Shown: positions 35,774 to 44,672 of the stretch, in pieces
Layout: each line of letters opens with the position of its first letter
Position numbering within the stretch: the stretch's first letter is position 1
Notes under the pieces: generated by a model
Told to the model about the DNA's origin: nothing
Seen by the model: only the letters and a program-made list of their open reading frames with translations
Databases searched by the model: none
Position numbers and translations under genes: made by a program
Source of the DNA: Granulosicoccus sp964435305
Lineage (GTDB): Bacteria; Pseudomonadota; Gammaproteobacteria; Granulosicoccales; Granulosicoccaceae
Length of the DNA stretch: 64,000 nucleotides
Direction of reading: 5' to 3'
Assembly: GCA_964435305.1 (NCBI GenBank)
Contig: CAYSZH010000002.1
Span: 1 to 64,000 of the forward strand

Positions 35774-38071
35774 TTACGAAAAGCGTACGCGGCTAATTAA
35801 AATAGATCTCCAGATTCGATAGAAACCACTTAGCAGCAACAAAAAGGGAAGTGCAAGAACAGCACCCGAACCGACCTGCACAAAATCTCCTGAGCTACCG
35901 GTAGTGGAAGCGTTAGCACTGTTCTCAGTCTGTACCGAGTTTTCAGCAGACGCTACGAGGTTGCTTTGGTCGCCGGCATCGGCTTGAGGTATATCCACAT
36001 CGGAAAGATCAGATATCGCCGGCAGCGCAAAATTCGGCTCAGGCAAGGTTGGAGCCGCTGCTTCGTTTGAAACAACGGCACTATCAAGTTCATCTGCATC
36101 GTCAAAAGCGATTGTTGGGCTAACAACATCAGAAGCAGGTGCCTCGGTAATTTCCTGGGCAGGCGCTGTACTATCTCCAGGCGCGACGTCAGCTGGCTCA
36201 GCCGGCTCATCCGTAACAATTGGCAGTACTTGTTGAGGTTCAGAGAATTCCGCAGAAGCTTGTTCGACTATTTGATCGATCGGCGCTAACTGATTGCTTA
36301 CTGATTCAGGGATGGGATCGGTGAGCCTTAGCGGAGCAACGGGTTCCAGTATGTTAGCCGGGATGTCGCCAGGCGTATCAGAGCTACCTAGCTTAACCGA
36401 GGTACCAGGCGGCAGTGGAGATGGACCAGTAGGATCTGGTAATTCGTTAAACGCCAAGGGCTGCGCATCCATGGTCATGTATAAAGCAATGGCTGGAAAG
36501 CCTGCTGATGGGGTGCCATTCGTCGCTGGTGTGGGTGCGGCCGGCGTGATAGCGGCCCAAGGGTCTGTGCCGTAATAAACGTAGCTGTTACTCTGTCCCG
36601 AAGCGCCAATAATGACATCGTCACGTTTATCATCATTAAAATCACCGGCCCGTCGAACATACACACCAAAATAGTCTGTTGTGCCAATACCGTTAAGCCT
36701 GAATCCATTGCCACCGTCAAGATCGGACAGTGGCAAGCGTTCTGGAAAACTGCTTTCAGACCCATACACAAAATAGACTTGTCCAACGCCTTTGCGCCTG
36801 GGGTTTATGATGGTGTGCGAAGCACCAATCATGAGATCGTCAATACCGTCTCCATTAATGTCCCCTGCCCCATCAATTGATGTTCCTGCTAAATCGCCCC
36901 ATATCGCTTCGTTCTCTTCTATCGGTACCACACCACCTCGGATACCGCGCAAGATAAAACCATTTTCGCCATCAAGATCTTTTTCTCTAACGTTTTTCTC
37001 ACTCAGCGAACGATTGCCAAACAGCACATAGACCTCACCAGGGTAATCCGATGGAGATCCAAAAGGCCCTTTACCAGGTGCACCAATCGCAACATCATCG
37101 TATCCATCGTGATTGATATCTCCAATACCACTGACAGAGCTACCAAGAGAATCCTGTATGTCACTGCCTATAAAAATCAAGCCATTGTTACCATCGATAT
37201 CTGCCAGACTAATGGCTGCCGGGAAAGATTCCCGACGACCATAAATCACATAGGCTTCACCAACCTCAGCCTCTCCTTCTTGTGTTTTATTTGGAGCGCC
37301 TATCAGGAAGTCATCTATCCCATCATTATTAAAATCGCCCGCATCCGCAACCGCGAATCCGCTCCGATCTTCAGTGTTTGTACCGAGCACGGCAAAACCA
37401 TTATTTCCATTTAAACTAGCCGTAGAAAAATCAGCCGGGAACGCCGTTTGACGACCGTAAATGACATACGTAATTCCAACGCCTGTTAATCCGTTTGCAC
37501 TTGCATTGGCATTTCCTAACAGTATGTCGTTGATTCCATCGCCATTGATATCACCGGCAGCACTTACCGAAGTTGCAGCTGATGCAATACGAAAACCGTT
37601 ACTGCCATCGAGATCATTGATATCAACAAAACGATCAAACCCACCTGGTCGACCAAAGATCACCTGTGTCCCGTTTATAGTGCCAACGATAATGTCATCA
37701 AATTCATCTCCATTAATATCACCCAGACCTGCCAGTACAGTCAGATTTTCTAGATCATGAAGAATTGAGAAACCACTGTTACCATCCAACTGCTGGCCAT
37801 TAATCGTTCCTCGGAACCCGCTGTTGGGGCCAAAAATCACCCGCACCGCTCCGGCCCCGGCACCTACGATAATGTCATCGATGCCATCACCATTGACATC
37901 GCCCGCCATGTCAACCGGACCACCACGATCAATAATGAGATGGTCTTCCTGATCAAAACGGAAAATTTCAACGACAGGGTCTCTGGGTTGAGCCTGCACC
38001 GCTGCGACCATTAGCTGGCCTAGCAAAAGGAAAAGCCAAAAAAGGGGTCGATAAGAAATCGCTCGCCACAT
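35774..38071 (-). CDS. FG-GAP / integrin-alpha-like beta-propeller protein with C-terminal anchor
   Basis: A 765-residue exported protein (signal ending VQAQ). Residues ~45-510 hold seven FG-GAP repeats, each with a calcium-loop such as DVNGDGIDD, DINGDEFDD, DINGDGIND, DFNNDGIDD, DINHDGYDD, DINGDGIDD and DFNDDKRDD, matching the seven blades of an integrin-type propeller. Between loops recur VYVLFGNRS/YVIYGR strands and an LDGxNGF motif. A Pro/Ala/Glu-rich stalk (~530-720) leads to a hydrophobic segment (SGAVLALPFLLLLSGFYRIW) and a basic tail, a membrane anchor or sorting signal. It probably acts at the surface in adhesion. Calcium binding follows from the loop type. Confidence 0.88.
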   Translation of the reverse strand: MWRAISYRPLFWLFLLLGQLMVAAVQAQPRDPVVEIFRFDQEDHLIIDRGGPVDMAGDVNGDGIDDIIVGAGAGAVRVIFGPNSGFRGTINGQQLDGNSGFSILHDLENLTVLAGLGDINGDEFDDIIVGTINGTQVIFGRPGGFDRFVDINDLDGSNGFRIASAATSVSAAGDINGDGINDILLGNANASANGLTGVGITYVIYGRQTAFPADFSTASLNGNNGFAVLGTNTEDRSGFAVADAGDFNNDGIDDFLIGAPNKTQEGEAEVGEAYVIYGRRESFPAAISLADIDGNNGLIFIGSDIQDSLGSSVSGIGDINHDGYDDVAIGAPGKGPFGSPSDYPGEVYVLFGNRSLSEKNVREKDLDGENGFILRGIRGGVVPIEENEAIWGDLAGTSIDGAGDINGDGIDDLMIGASHTIINPRRKGVGQVYFVYGSESSFPERLPLSDLDGGNGFRLNGIGTTDYFGVYVRRAGDFNDDKRDDVIIGASGQSNSYVYYGTDPWAAITPAAPTPATNGTPSAGFPAIALYMTMDAQPLAFNELPDPTGPSPLPPGTSVKLGSSDTPGDIPANILEPVAPLRLTDPIPESVSNQLAPIDQIVEQASAEFSEPQQVLPIVTDEPAEPADVAPGDSTAPAQEITEAPASDVVSPTIAFDDADELDSAVVSNEAAAPTLPEPNFALPAISDLSDVDIPQADAGDQSNLVASAENSVQTENSANASTTGSSGDFVQVGSGAVLALPFLLLLSGFYRIWRSILISRVRFS

Positions 38072-38204
38072 AGCGTTGTAAAGCCTGATAGTTTCTCGTC
38101 CTATCAGTTTACTGTGATCAGCCTCTCAGGCTGGGATTCACACCACGCTTTTCATTGCAAAAATGTATGGTTTGATTTAAATGTGCGCCAGTTTGCGCCT
38201 ATCG

Positions 38205-38495
38205 CTACCGTCGAGCGCGTTTGAGCGCTTTATTGGAACCAAAAATGAAGGTAAACGCGTTGGCGAATACAACGGGTGCCACAAGATAAAAAAACAGCAA
38301 TCCGGCAAATATACGGACCACGTATTTCAAATCCCAGTATTGATCGCTACCGGTCATTTGGGTTGTCACCAATGCGAGAAGAAGGTAAAAAACGCCAGCC
38401 AGCATGCCGCACACCAGGGATCCACCAATAATATTCCAGATATGGCCTATCACTCCCTGCGTGGATGCTCTACTTACTCTCTCAGCCGATCTCAT
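38205..38495 (-). CDS. Small two- or three-helix membrane protein
   Basis: A 96-residue protein with hydrophobic segments IWNIIGGSLVCGMLAGVFYL plus LLALV, and FAGLLFFYLVAPVVFANAFT, basic at both ends. GGAAGG seven bases before the ATG supports it. No family is recognised. It is flanked by gaps and is probably monocistronic. Confidence 0.65.
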   Translation of the reverse strand: MRSAERVSRASTQGVIGHIWNIIGGSLVCGMLAGVFYLLLALVTTQMTGSDQYWDLKYVVRIFAGLLFFYLVAPVVFANAFTFIFGSNKALKRARR

Positions 38496-38706
38496 ATCTG
38501 CCTTCCTATCAAGTCCTTTTCAACATAATCGTTAGCGGTACACGGCTTAGCCAGATTGACTTAAGAATATAAAGGGCTGCCAACAGACTCGCATAAAAAA
38601 ACTGTCAGTATGCGCTGCACAGCACTTATACGGCAGGAGCTTGTTCCCAGTTCCGCGCATATCAACCGTGTTAGCGTTTAACAGCAGCAGACGCGTATCC
38701 ATTCCA

Positions 38707-39861
38707 CTAGCTAAGAAGATGATTAAAATACCACTGCCTATCTGCCAGCTTACTTAACCAGCTCTCAGGAATTCCTCTATCACCATCAACGCCAAAACAC
38801 GCCGCCAGCACGGCGCCCAACACAATAGACCTACCACAGGAATCGCCGCCGGAATAAATATTCTGCCGCACACCATGGGCGTATGAATTGGACGTTGCAA
38901 GATTGTGAACAATACTCGGAAAACCCAACTTAAGCTCACAGGCCATACCCCATTGCCGAGTCATATCTGTAGTTGTGGATGAAAGTGAACTTAAGGCGTC
39001 ATTAATCAAAGCCACAGTCGGTTTTTCTTCAATTTCATTGGCACAGGCAATCACCCGTTTTATATCACCTGTATTAATTGCAGTTGCGAGTAATTTTGCC
39101 GAGGCCTGCGCAAAGGCCACGGCATCATCGTTATTATGAGTAACCCTGACAGCTGACTCAATAATCTCAGGTAGATTTTTCTCAGAATAATAAAACGCCA
39201 AGATAGCAGGTATACAAGACAATGCCGGTAACTGCCGGTCATCACCTCCATGATATCCATTTACACTGGCCATCTCATCCGCTATACGCTGTGCATGATC
39301 AACCAAATAGTCATCATTATCGCTACGCCGCACAGTGGCTTCAACCTTCTTTTTAAGTGCTTCACCATCGGCTTGCTTGAGACATCCCAGAACCTTGGTC
39401 ACCAACTTTCGCTTAAGCGCATCATCACGATTGAACGGCAACGCATAAGCACGTTCCAGAGCGTGATGCTCTGCCCGCGCCAGGTTATCCAGAGCCTCCT
39501 TAGTAGGATGGTCAATATAACCAATATAAGTTCCACCGTAGCCAAATGCTTCCTTAAAACACAGTTCATGATGGGATTTATCATATTGGCCGCTACATTC
39601 TGATAGCGATCGCAGCAGGGCCTTCATTTGTTCGCCGTACTGAGACGACTCGCCACGCTGGCGGCGTTCATGCGCATAATAACCTGCAACATCAGCATAG
39701 TCCTGGGCAACGTGCTGATGATATTCAGGTGCCTTGGGCTCCAGTTTACGAATGTGTTGCTGATCGTAAAGCCAATGCAAACCCAAAGATGCGGCATCGG
39801 CAACAGCCGCACCTAGCACGGCGTCATTGGCGCGCGTCTGTCTCTGGTGCACTTTACTCAT
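38707..39861 (-). CDS. ADP-ribosylglycohydrolase-like protein
   Basis: A 384-residue all-helical protein of the ADP-ribosylglycohydrolase superfamily. AVLGAAVADAASLGLHWLYD replaces the usual GxxxGDALG entry, and GGDSCGRSIVLGAVLAACFG sits at the C-terminal magnesium motif normally GGDTDT. The second Asp of that motif is Cys here, so the dinuclear magnesium site is probably incomplete. Such divergent members exist, with unknown substrates. ATG at 39861 chosen; a TTG at 39897 adds 12 residues. Divergent from the 40012 lipoprotein. Confidence 0.75.
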   Translation of the reverse strand: MSKVHQRQTRANDAVLGAAVADAASLGLHWLYDQQHIRKLEPKAPEYHQHVAQDYADVAGYYAHERRQRGESSQYGEQMKALLRSLSECSGQYDKSHHELCFKEAFGYGGTYIGYIDHPTKEALDNLARAEHHALERAYALPFNRDDALKRKLVTKVLGCLKQADGEALKKKVEATVRRSDNDDYLVDHAQRIADEMASVNGYHGGDDRQLPALSCIPAILAFYYSEKNLPEIIESAVRVTHNNDDAVAFAQASAKLLATAINTGDIKRVIACANEIEEKPTVALINDALSSLSSTTTDMTRQWGMACELKLGFPSIVHNLATSNSYAHGVRQNIYSGGDSCGRSIVLGAVLAACFGVDGDRGIPESWLSKLADRQWYFNHLLS

Positions 39862-40011
39862 CGATTTATGTTCTGCGTTCACAAAAAAGGAGTACAACTT
39901 AGCTTGTACAGAGACCTAAATCAACCGCTTATCAAATCAGGGAAATTAATTGTGATTTTGGAATATCTGGCCGATAGCGTTTTATCAGCGCCTCATAGAA
40001 CACGTCGGCCT

Positions 40012-40854
40012 ATGTTTGACAGAGTCATTCTAAATATCGCTTTCTGCACATCAGTCCTAATTTTACAGGCCTGCAATGGCGGTTCATCTGAACAGCAAAA
40101 TTCTGCTGCGGTTGATGCTCCACTGAGCAGCACAGCCATCACTCAACAAGCCAATGTTGTGTTTGAGCAACGCTCTGGAAAACTCGCTATTGATGCCTGG
40201 TTTAGCGATACGAAAAACAACGCGGCTGACTCAATCGGTATTGACGACCACTGTGAACTGGATAAGCGGCAAGCCGTAGAAAACACCCTGCCTCCAAGTA
40301 ATGAAATCTCAACTACAAGCGCCGTATCCACAACATTTAAAGAGCCCATTGCGATTACATCAATTACGGGCGTTTATGCCACGCTTTTGGCAAACACTAA
40401 CGACCAACAAACTTACTTTGCAAGCGAGAAACGTTCTCACACTATCGCACTTCCCGATGATGCCATGTTGACACTAGAACACCCGAACGATTCAACACAG
40501 ACAATCAGTTTACCAATAAAACCGATCCAGCCAATCGAAATTCTCACACCTTCGAACCGCCTACTTGACGACCCATCGACGACGTTAACTTGGAATGAAA
40601 CCGATTCAGAAGAGACACATGTGAAGCTAAGCCTTAAATATCAATCAGGGTTTAGCGCCGGCGCTGAGTATGGCACGATAGATTGCGTTTTGATTGATGA
40701 CGGCCAATTCATATTACCTGCAGAAATGCAGGAATTATTAATTGGCGAGAGTGAGATGACACAGGTATTTATGCATCGCGAGAAAATTACCACAACGCTC
40801 TTTGGTGACATGCGTTTTCAACAGAGGCATGTAGCACACACACCGCTATTGTAG
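40012..40854 (+). CDS. Lipoprotein, second member of the unrecognised family
   Basis: A 280-residue predicted lipoprotein: MFDRVILNIAFCTSVLILQA then CNGGSSEQ. The frame is open back to 39847 but the lipobox fixes the start at 40012. QTISLPIKPIQPIEILTPSN, STTLTWNETDSEETHVKLSL, DCVLIDDGQFILPAEMQELL and FGDMRFQQRHV align with the 34644-35594 protein in the same order and spacing. Likely a periplasmic beta-sandwich protein; function unknown. Convergent with the beta-helix gene. Confidence 0.68.
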   Translation: MFDRVILNIAFCTSVLILQACNGGSSEQQNSAAVDAPLSSTAITQQANVVFEQRSGKLAIDAWFSDTKNNAADSIGIDDHCELDKRQAVENTLPPSNEISTTSAVSTTFKEPIAITSITGVYATLLANTNDQQTYFASEKRSHTIALPDDAMLTLEHPNDSTQTISLPIKPIQPIEILTPSNRLLDDPSTTLTWNETDSEETHVKLSLKYQSGFSAGAEYGTIDCVLIDDGQFILPAEMQELLIGESEMTQVFMHREKITTTLFGDMRFQQRHVAHTPLL

Positions 40855-40865
40855 GCAAAGCGAAT

Positions 40866-42128
40866 TTACTTTATTGAAACACCAGCACCGACATTTCTTA
40901 GCCTGGGTGGCCTTTCAGAGACAATGTCATTGTTCTCAAGTGTAAGCCCAATAAGCGCATCGCTCTTACTGCGTGCGAAGCCGCCTGTAGATATTTCATA
41001 GGGAATACAAGCATCTTTAGCAGTAATGGTGTTGTCTTCGACTTGATTTGGGCCGTCCATCAGTACCAGTGCCACGCCTTCATCACATTCAAAGCTATTG
41101 CCTTTAACCAAGTTATTCTCTGCAGTGTCTTGAAATCGACCTGGCAAACCACCCAGCGTTGCACACCAGCCCAAGGCATGATTACGGCCCTGCCGCGATG
41201 CGATTTGCAGGGAGTTTATCCCATTGTCAATAAACCGATTATTCAAGATTTTGTTATTGTTGGGTGCTGTGGAGCGTATGATCGGACAAACCGTGCCTTT
41301 TAATTCGCCACAGTTCTGATACACATTAATACCACCTTCCCTGTTGTGAGCTATTGTATTGTTACTAATCACACTGTCATAAGTTGAATCCCAGGCAATC
41401 GCTTCCCTGGTTTGATTTGCGCTAATATGCGAATTTGTCAACGTGACTTTATTACTACCAGCCTCAGTATAAACTGCAATGCGTTTGGTTCCAGTAATCG
41501 TCAAACCATCCATGTTCACATTTCGACTGAAGTTACCCAGGTACACACCAATTTGCCCGCCAGTGATATCGATGTTTTTAAGAGTAATGTTGTGATGCCC
41601 GAGGGGCATTGGCTCTCCCTCATCAAGTTTACCGTTACCCCCCAACTCACCATGAAACAAACGGATCATTTGTATGTTTGCAGCCAAGGTTCCTCTTAAG
41701 GAACAATTTTCAACCGTAATATTGGATAAAGAACGATCGTCATAAAAGCGCACCATGGGCAAATTCCGAGCCCCTGGAACCGTCGATGAGCGCGGGGATT
41801 CTGACCAGCCAAGATCAATCGTGCCGCCACGGCAATCCAGTGTTTTGTCTGAGCGATCAAACATGGCTGTTATAGGGACGGTTTGCTCACTGTCACAAAA
41901 AGTGATATCCGCATCCATCACAACACACACATGTTTGTCGATATCAGAACTTTTCATACAACTGGAAAATTCGCTCGCGTAGCGAACCACCGGACATAAA
42001 TCGATTCGAGTGTCGACGTGTGGGATAGAACAGTCCAATGGCCCATCGGCCGCGTGCAGCGAACAACTCCACAATAGCCCAAGCAACACAGCTACAGCGC
42101 TATTATTAACGATTGAAGAAGGAGCCAT
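40866..42128 (-). CDS. Secreted right-handed beta-helix protein
   Basis: A 420-residue exported protein (signal VLLGLLWSCSLHAADG, cleavage after HAA). From about residue 130 repeated PbH1-type coils are seen: NITVENCSLRGT, NITLKNIDITGGQIGVYLG, VNMDGLTITGTKRIAVYTEA, VTLTNSHISANQTREAIA and VISNNTIAHNREGGINVYQN. Many Cys suggest disulfides. Such folds occur in pectate or alginate lyases, epimerases and NosD-like proteins. I cannot pick a catalytic site, so activity is open. AGAGG lies upstream of the ATG. Confidence 0.82.
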   Translation of the reverse strand: MAPSSIVNNSAVAVLLGLLWSCSLHAADGPLDCSIPHVDTRIDLCPVVRYASEFSSCMKSSDIDKHVCVVMDADITFCDSEQTVPITAMFDRSDKTLDCRGGTIDLGWSESPRSSTVPGARNLPMVRFYDDRSLSNITVENCSLRGTLAANIQMIRLFHGELGGNGKLDEGEPMPLGHHNITLKNIDITGGQIGVYLGNFSRNVNMDGLTITGTKRIAVYTEAGSNKVTLTNSHISANQTREAIAWDSTYDSVISNNTIAHNREGGINVYQNCGELKGTVCPIIRSTAPNNNKILNNRFIDNGINSLQIASRQGRNHALGWCATLGGLPGRFQDTAENNLVKGNSFECDEGVALVLMDGPNQVEDNTITAKDACIPYEISTGGFARSKSDALIGLTLENNDIVSERPPRLRNVGAGVSIK

Positions 42129-42149
42129 GAAAACTGGCCTCTAAAATGA

Positions 42150-43061
42150 CTACTTATTTAACTGCTTTGCAATAAGAGCGCCACGGTTTCTCGATAATGC
42201 GATACCCGCCAGAATGAAGGCTAAAGCAATATAGCCACTGGTGGGCAGCACTTCATTCAGGAAGGTGGCTGCCAGCAGCACACCGAACACAGGTACAAAG
42301 AAATTAATTTGAGCTAAAAACGATGCGCCCTGCCTGTCAATGATCAAAATAATCATCCATAAAGCAAATGCGGTGGGGCCCAGGCCCAGAATAATCACAG
42401 AAATAATGGCACTTGAATTAGGGCTAAGGTGCCAGGGTTGATCCACAATCATACTCAGCGGCACCAACGCCAGGCTTGCCACTACCATCATCCAGGCGCT
42501 CACGGCCAGCCGCGGCAGTTTTACGAGCTGTTTTGTAAGAATGGCATTAAGCGCATAACATACGGTGGCCACTACAATTGCGATTTGTTGCAATACATTT
42601 GCACCTACTGTCGTAAGCGACTCCCAGCCCATTAGTACAACAACGCCGGCTAATCCCAGCAAAACACCAAAAAACTTCCGAATTCCCATTTTCTCATCGA
42701 CGGTGAGAAAATGTGCCATAACGAGCGTCGCCAGTGGAATAATGGCCATGAATATAGCCGTCAGACCAGCTTCCACTCGCAGCTGCCCCCAGCTGATCAA
42801 CGTAAACGGAATCGCATTCCCAAATAACCCACATCCAACAACCGCAAGCCAACCAGTACGATCGGTTTTCAGGTGCTGACCGCTGAGAAAACGTAAAATC
42901 AAAAATACAAGGGCTGCAACGGACACTCGGCCAGCTGCAACAGTGAGCGGAGGAATCTCACTTACACCAATGTTGGTGAACATAAAGCTTGACCCAAAAA
43001 CCAATGCCAATAACAGCATCAATGCGTAATCGGTAAACCCGGGTGCTGGTTGGAAGGCCAT
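42150..43061 (-). CDS. DMT/EamA family permease
   Basis: A 303-residue integral membrane protein with about ten helices in two EamA halves. First half: ALMLLLALVFGSSFMFTNIG, VAAGRVSVAALVFLILRFL and GLTAIFMAIIPLATLVMAH. Second half: LGLGPTAFALWMIILII and GYIALAFILAGIALSRNRG. Family members export amino acids or other metabolites; substrate not readable. ATG at 43061 preferred to TTG at 43064. Divergent from the GDPD gene. Confidence 0.88.
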   Translation of the reverse strand: MAFQPAPGFTDYALMLLLALVFGSSFMFTNIGVSEIPPLTVAAGRVSVAALVFLILRFLSGQHLKTDRTGWLAVVGCGLFGNAIPFTLISWGQLRVEAGLTAIFMAIIPLATLVMAHFLTVDEKMGIRKFFGVLLGLAGVVVLMGWESLTTVGANVLQQIAIVVATVCYALNAILTKQLVKLPRLAVSAWMMVVASLALVPLSMIVDQPWHLSPNSSAIISVIILGLGPTAFALWMIILIIDRQGASFLAQINFFVPVFGVLLAATFLNEVLPTSGYIALAFILAGIALSRNRGALIAKQLNK

Positions 43062-43264
43062 CAATTACAGTTATAAGCGGTCGTGTTCATGCTAGCTAAA
43101 GGTGTCCGGCAATGAATAGAGAGCGGCAAGTGTACTCCAATTGATTAACTGATTTTGACCGATGCGCGACCTGCTTGTCATGAACACGTCATTTGCGTTC
43201 GTGCACCCAGCATGTCACTGTAAGCGCGCAAACGTTATTGGCCGCCCACACTCAGGAGAAACTA

Positions 43265-44509
43265 ATGCCACCAACAGATTGCTGGCTTAAATGGACCCAT
43301 ACTCACAAACTCTCCGTAAAACTTGCCTGTGCTCTTCTGATGAGCGTTGCTGCGATAACACTGCCGGGCCAAGCCCAGAACCATCACAGCCGTGTGCCCA
43401 TGCTCGTTGATGCCCTAGATGATCAAAAACTGAAAAAAACACTCTCGAGCTGCCAAACACAAACGCTCACAAAATCACGTTTTTCAATTAGCCACCGAGG
43501 TGCGCCACTATATTATCCGGAACATACCAGAGAGGGCTATGAAGCTGCAGCTCAAATGGGTGCTGGTATTATTGAGTGCGATGTGACATTCACAAAAGAC
43601 AAAGCGCTAGTTTGCCGCCATTCTCAATGTGACCTGGCCAGCACGACCAACATACTGACCACCGCTCTTGCTCAGAAGTGTCGGATACCACCGGATTCAT
43701 CAGCACGCCACCCTTATGAAGAAGTAAGGTGCTGCACAAGCGATCTGACACTTTCAGAATTTAAAAGCCTTAAAGGTAAGAAAGATTTTGCGAACAAGAA
43801 AGCAAACACCTTAGATGACTATCTATTTTCCGAGAACGATGAATTACAACAAATGGGTGAACTGCTAACGCACAAAGAAAGCATTGCGCTTTTCAAGTCA
43901 TTGGATGTGCAAATGATCCCAGAGCTTAAAGCACCGCAGGTGGATATGCCCTACTTGAACGAATACAGTCAAGCAGATTATGCCAGTGCTGTAGTGAAAG
44001 AGTACATCGATGCAGGTATTGAACCCGAAGATGTTTATCTGCAAAGTTTCAACCTTGACGATATTCAGTACTGGCTAGAGGCATACCCAGATTTTGGCAA
44101 ACAAGCCGCCTGGCTGGATGGACGGTTTCGTGACAAGGCTTTTAATATCAAAAACCCAGACTCATGGAACCCCTCTATGAGCGCGTTATCGGATATGGGC
44201 ATAACAACATTAGCCCCGCCCCTGTGGATGCTGCTCAGCAGCGATGAAAACGGAAATCTAGAAGCGTCTAAATATGCGATTGCTGCGAAAGCCGCAGGGC
44301 TTAATTTAATTGCCTGGACCCTGGAACGTTCAGGGTCGTTATCTAACGGTGGTGGGTGGTACTACCAGACGGTCAAAAATGCGATACATAATGATGGCGA
44401 CACCTTACGTGTTCTTGACACCTTGCGCAACGACGTTGGCGTATCAGGTGTATTTAGCGATTATCCTGCTACAACCAGTTTTTACGCGAATTGTATGGGT
44501 ATCCAATAA
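43265..44509 (+). CDS. Secreted glycerophosphodiester phosphodiesterase
   Basis: A 414-residue exported GDPD with signal KLACALLMSVAAITLPGQAQ. Active-site elements: ISHRGAPLYYPEHTREGY (catalytic HR and the E for metal), GAGIIECDVTFTKD (ECD metal ligands) and LVCRHSQCDL (second catalytic His). MIPELKAPQVD and YLQSFNLDDIQYW complete the TIM barrel. Extra Cys-containing inserts (RCCTSDLTL) mark the periplasmic GlpQ-like long form. It hydrolyses glycerophosphodiesters to glycerol-3-phosphate and alcohol. A strong site (AGGAGA) five bases upstream fixes the start at 43265. Confidence 0.92.
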   Translation: MPPTDCWLKWTHTHKLSVKLACALLMSVAAITLPGQAQNHHSRVPMLVDALDDQKLKKTLSSCQTQTLTKSRFSISHRGAPLYYPEHTREGYEAAAQMGAGIIECDVTFTKDKALVCRHSQCDLASTTNILTTALAQKCRIPPDSSARHPYEEVRCCTSDLTLSEFKSLKGKKDFANKKANTLDDYLFSENDELQQMGELLTHKESIALFKSLDVQMIPELKAPQVDMPYLNEYSQADYASAVVKEYIDAGIEPEDVYLQSFNLDDIQYWLEAYPDFGKQAAWLDGRFRDKAFNIKNPDSWNPSMSALSDMGITTLAPPLWMLLSSDENGNLEASKYAIAAKAAGLNLIAWTLERSGSLSNGGGWYYQTVKNAIHNDGDTLRVLDTLRNDVGVSGVFSDYPATTSFYANCMGIQ

Positions 44510-44672
44510 ATAACGTTATTCAAGTGCCAATAACACTACCCCCAGCTACTTATTGTTAGTTGATCAAAACGCTCACCTGGCGCTCGCGCTATGCAAGGTG
44601 CGCTTTTTTCAATCGACGCTCAGCTCTTTCAACTAAAGGCCCAATGACCAACAATGCCTAGCAGGTGGATAC

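Noticed and set aside
36294..37760. Several plus-strand ORFs of 80-100 codons opposite the FG-GAP gene
   Set aside because: They are antisense shadows of a repeat-rich gene with biased codons; no ribosome sites or known motifs.
44580..44609. GC-rich stretch then TTTTTT after the GDPD gene, possible terminator
   Set aside because: Only a four-base stem can be formed next to the T-run; too weak to call.
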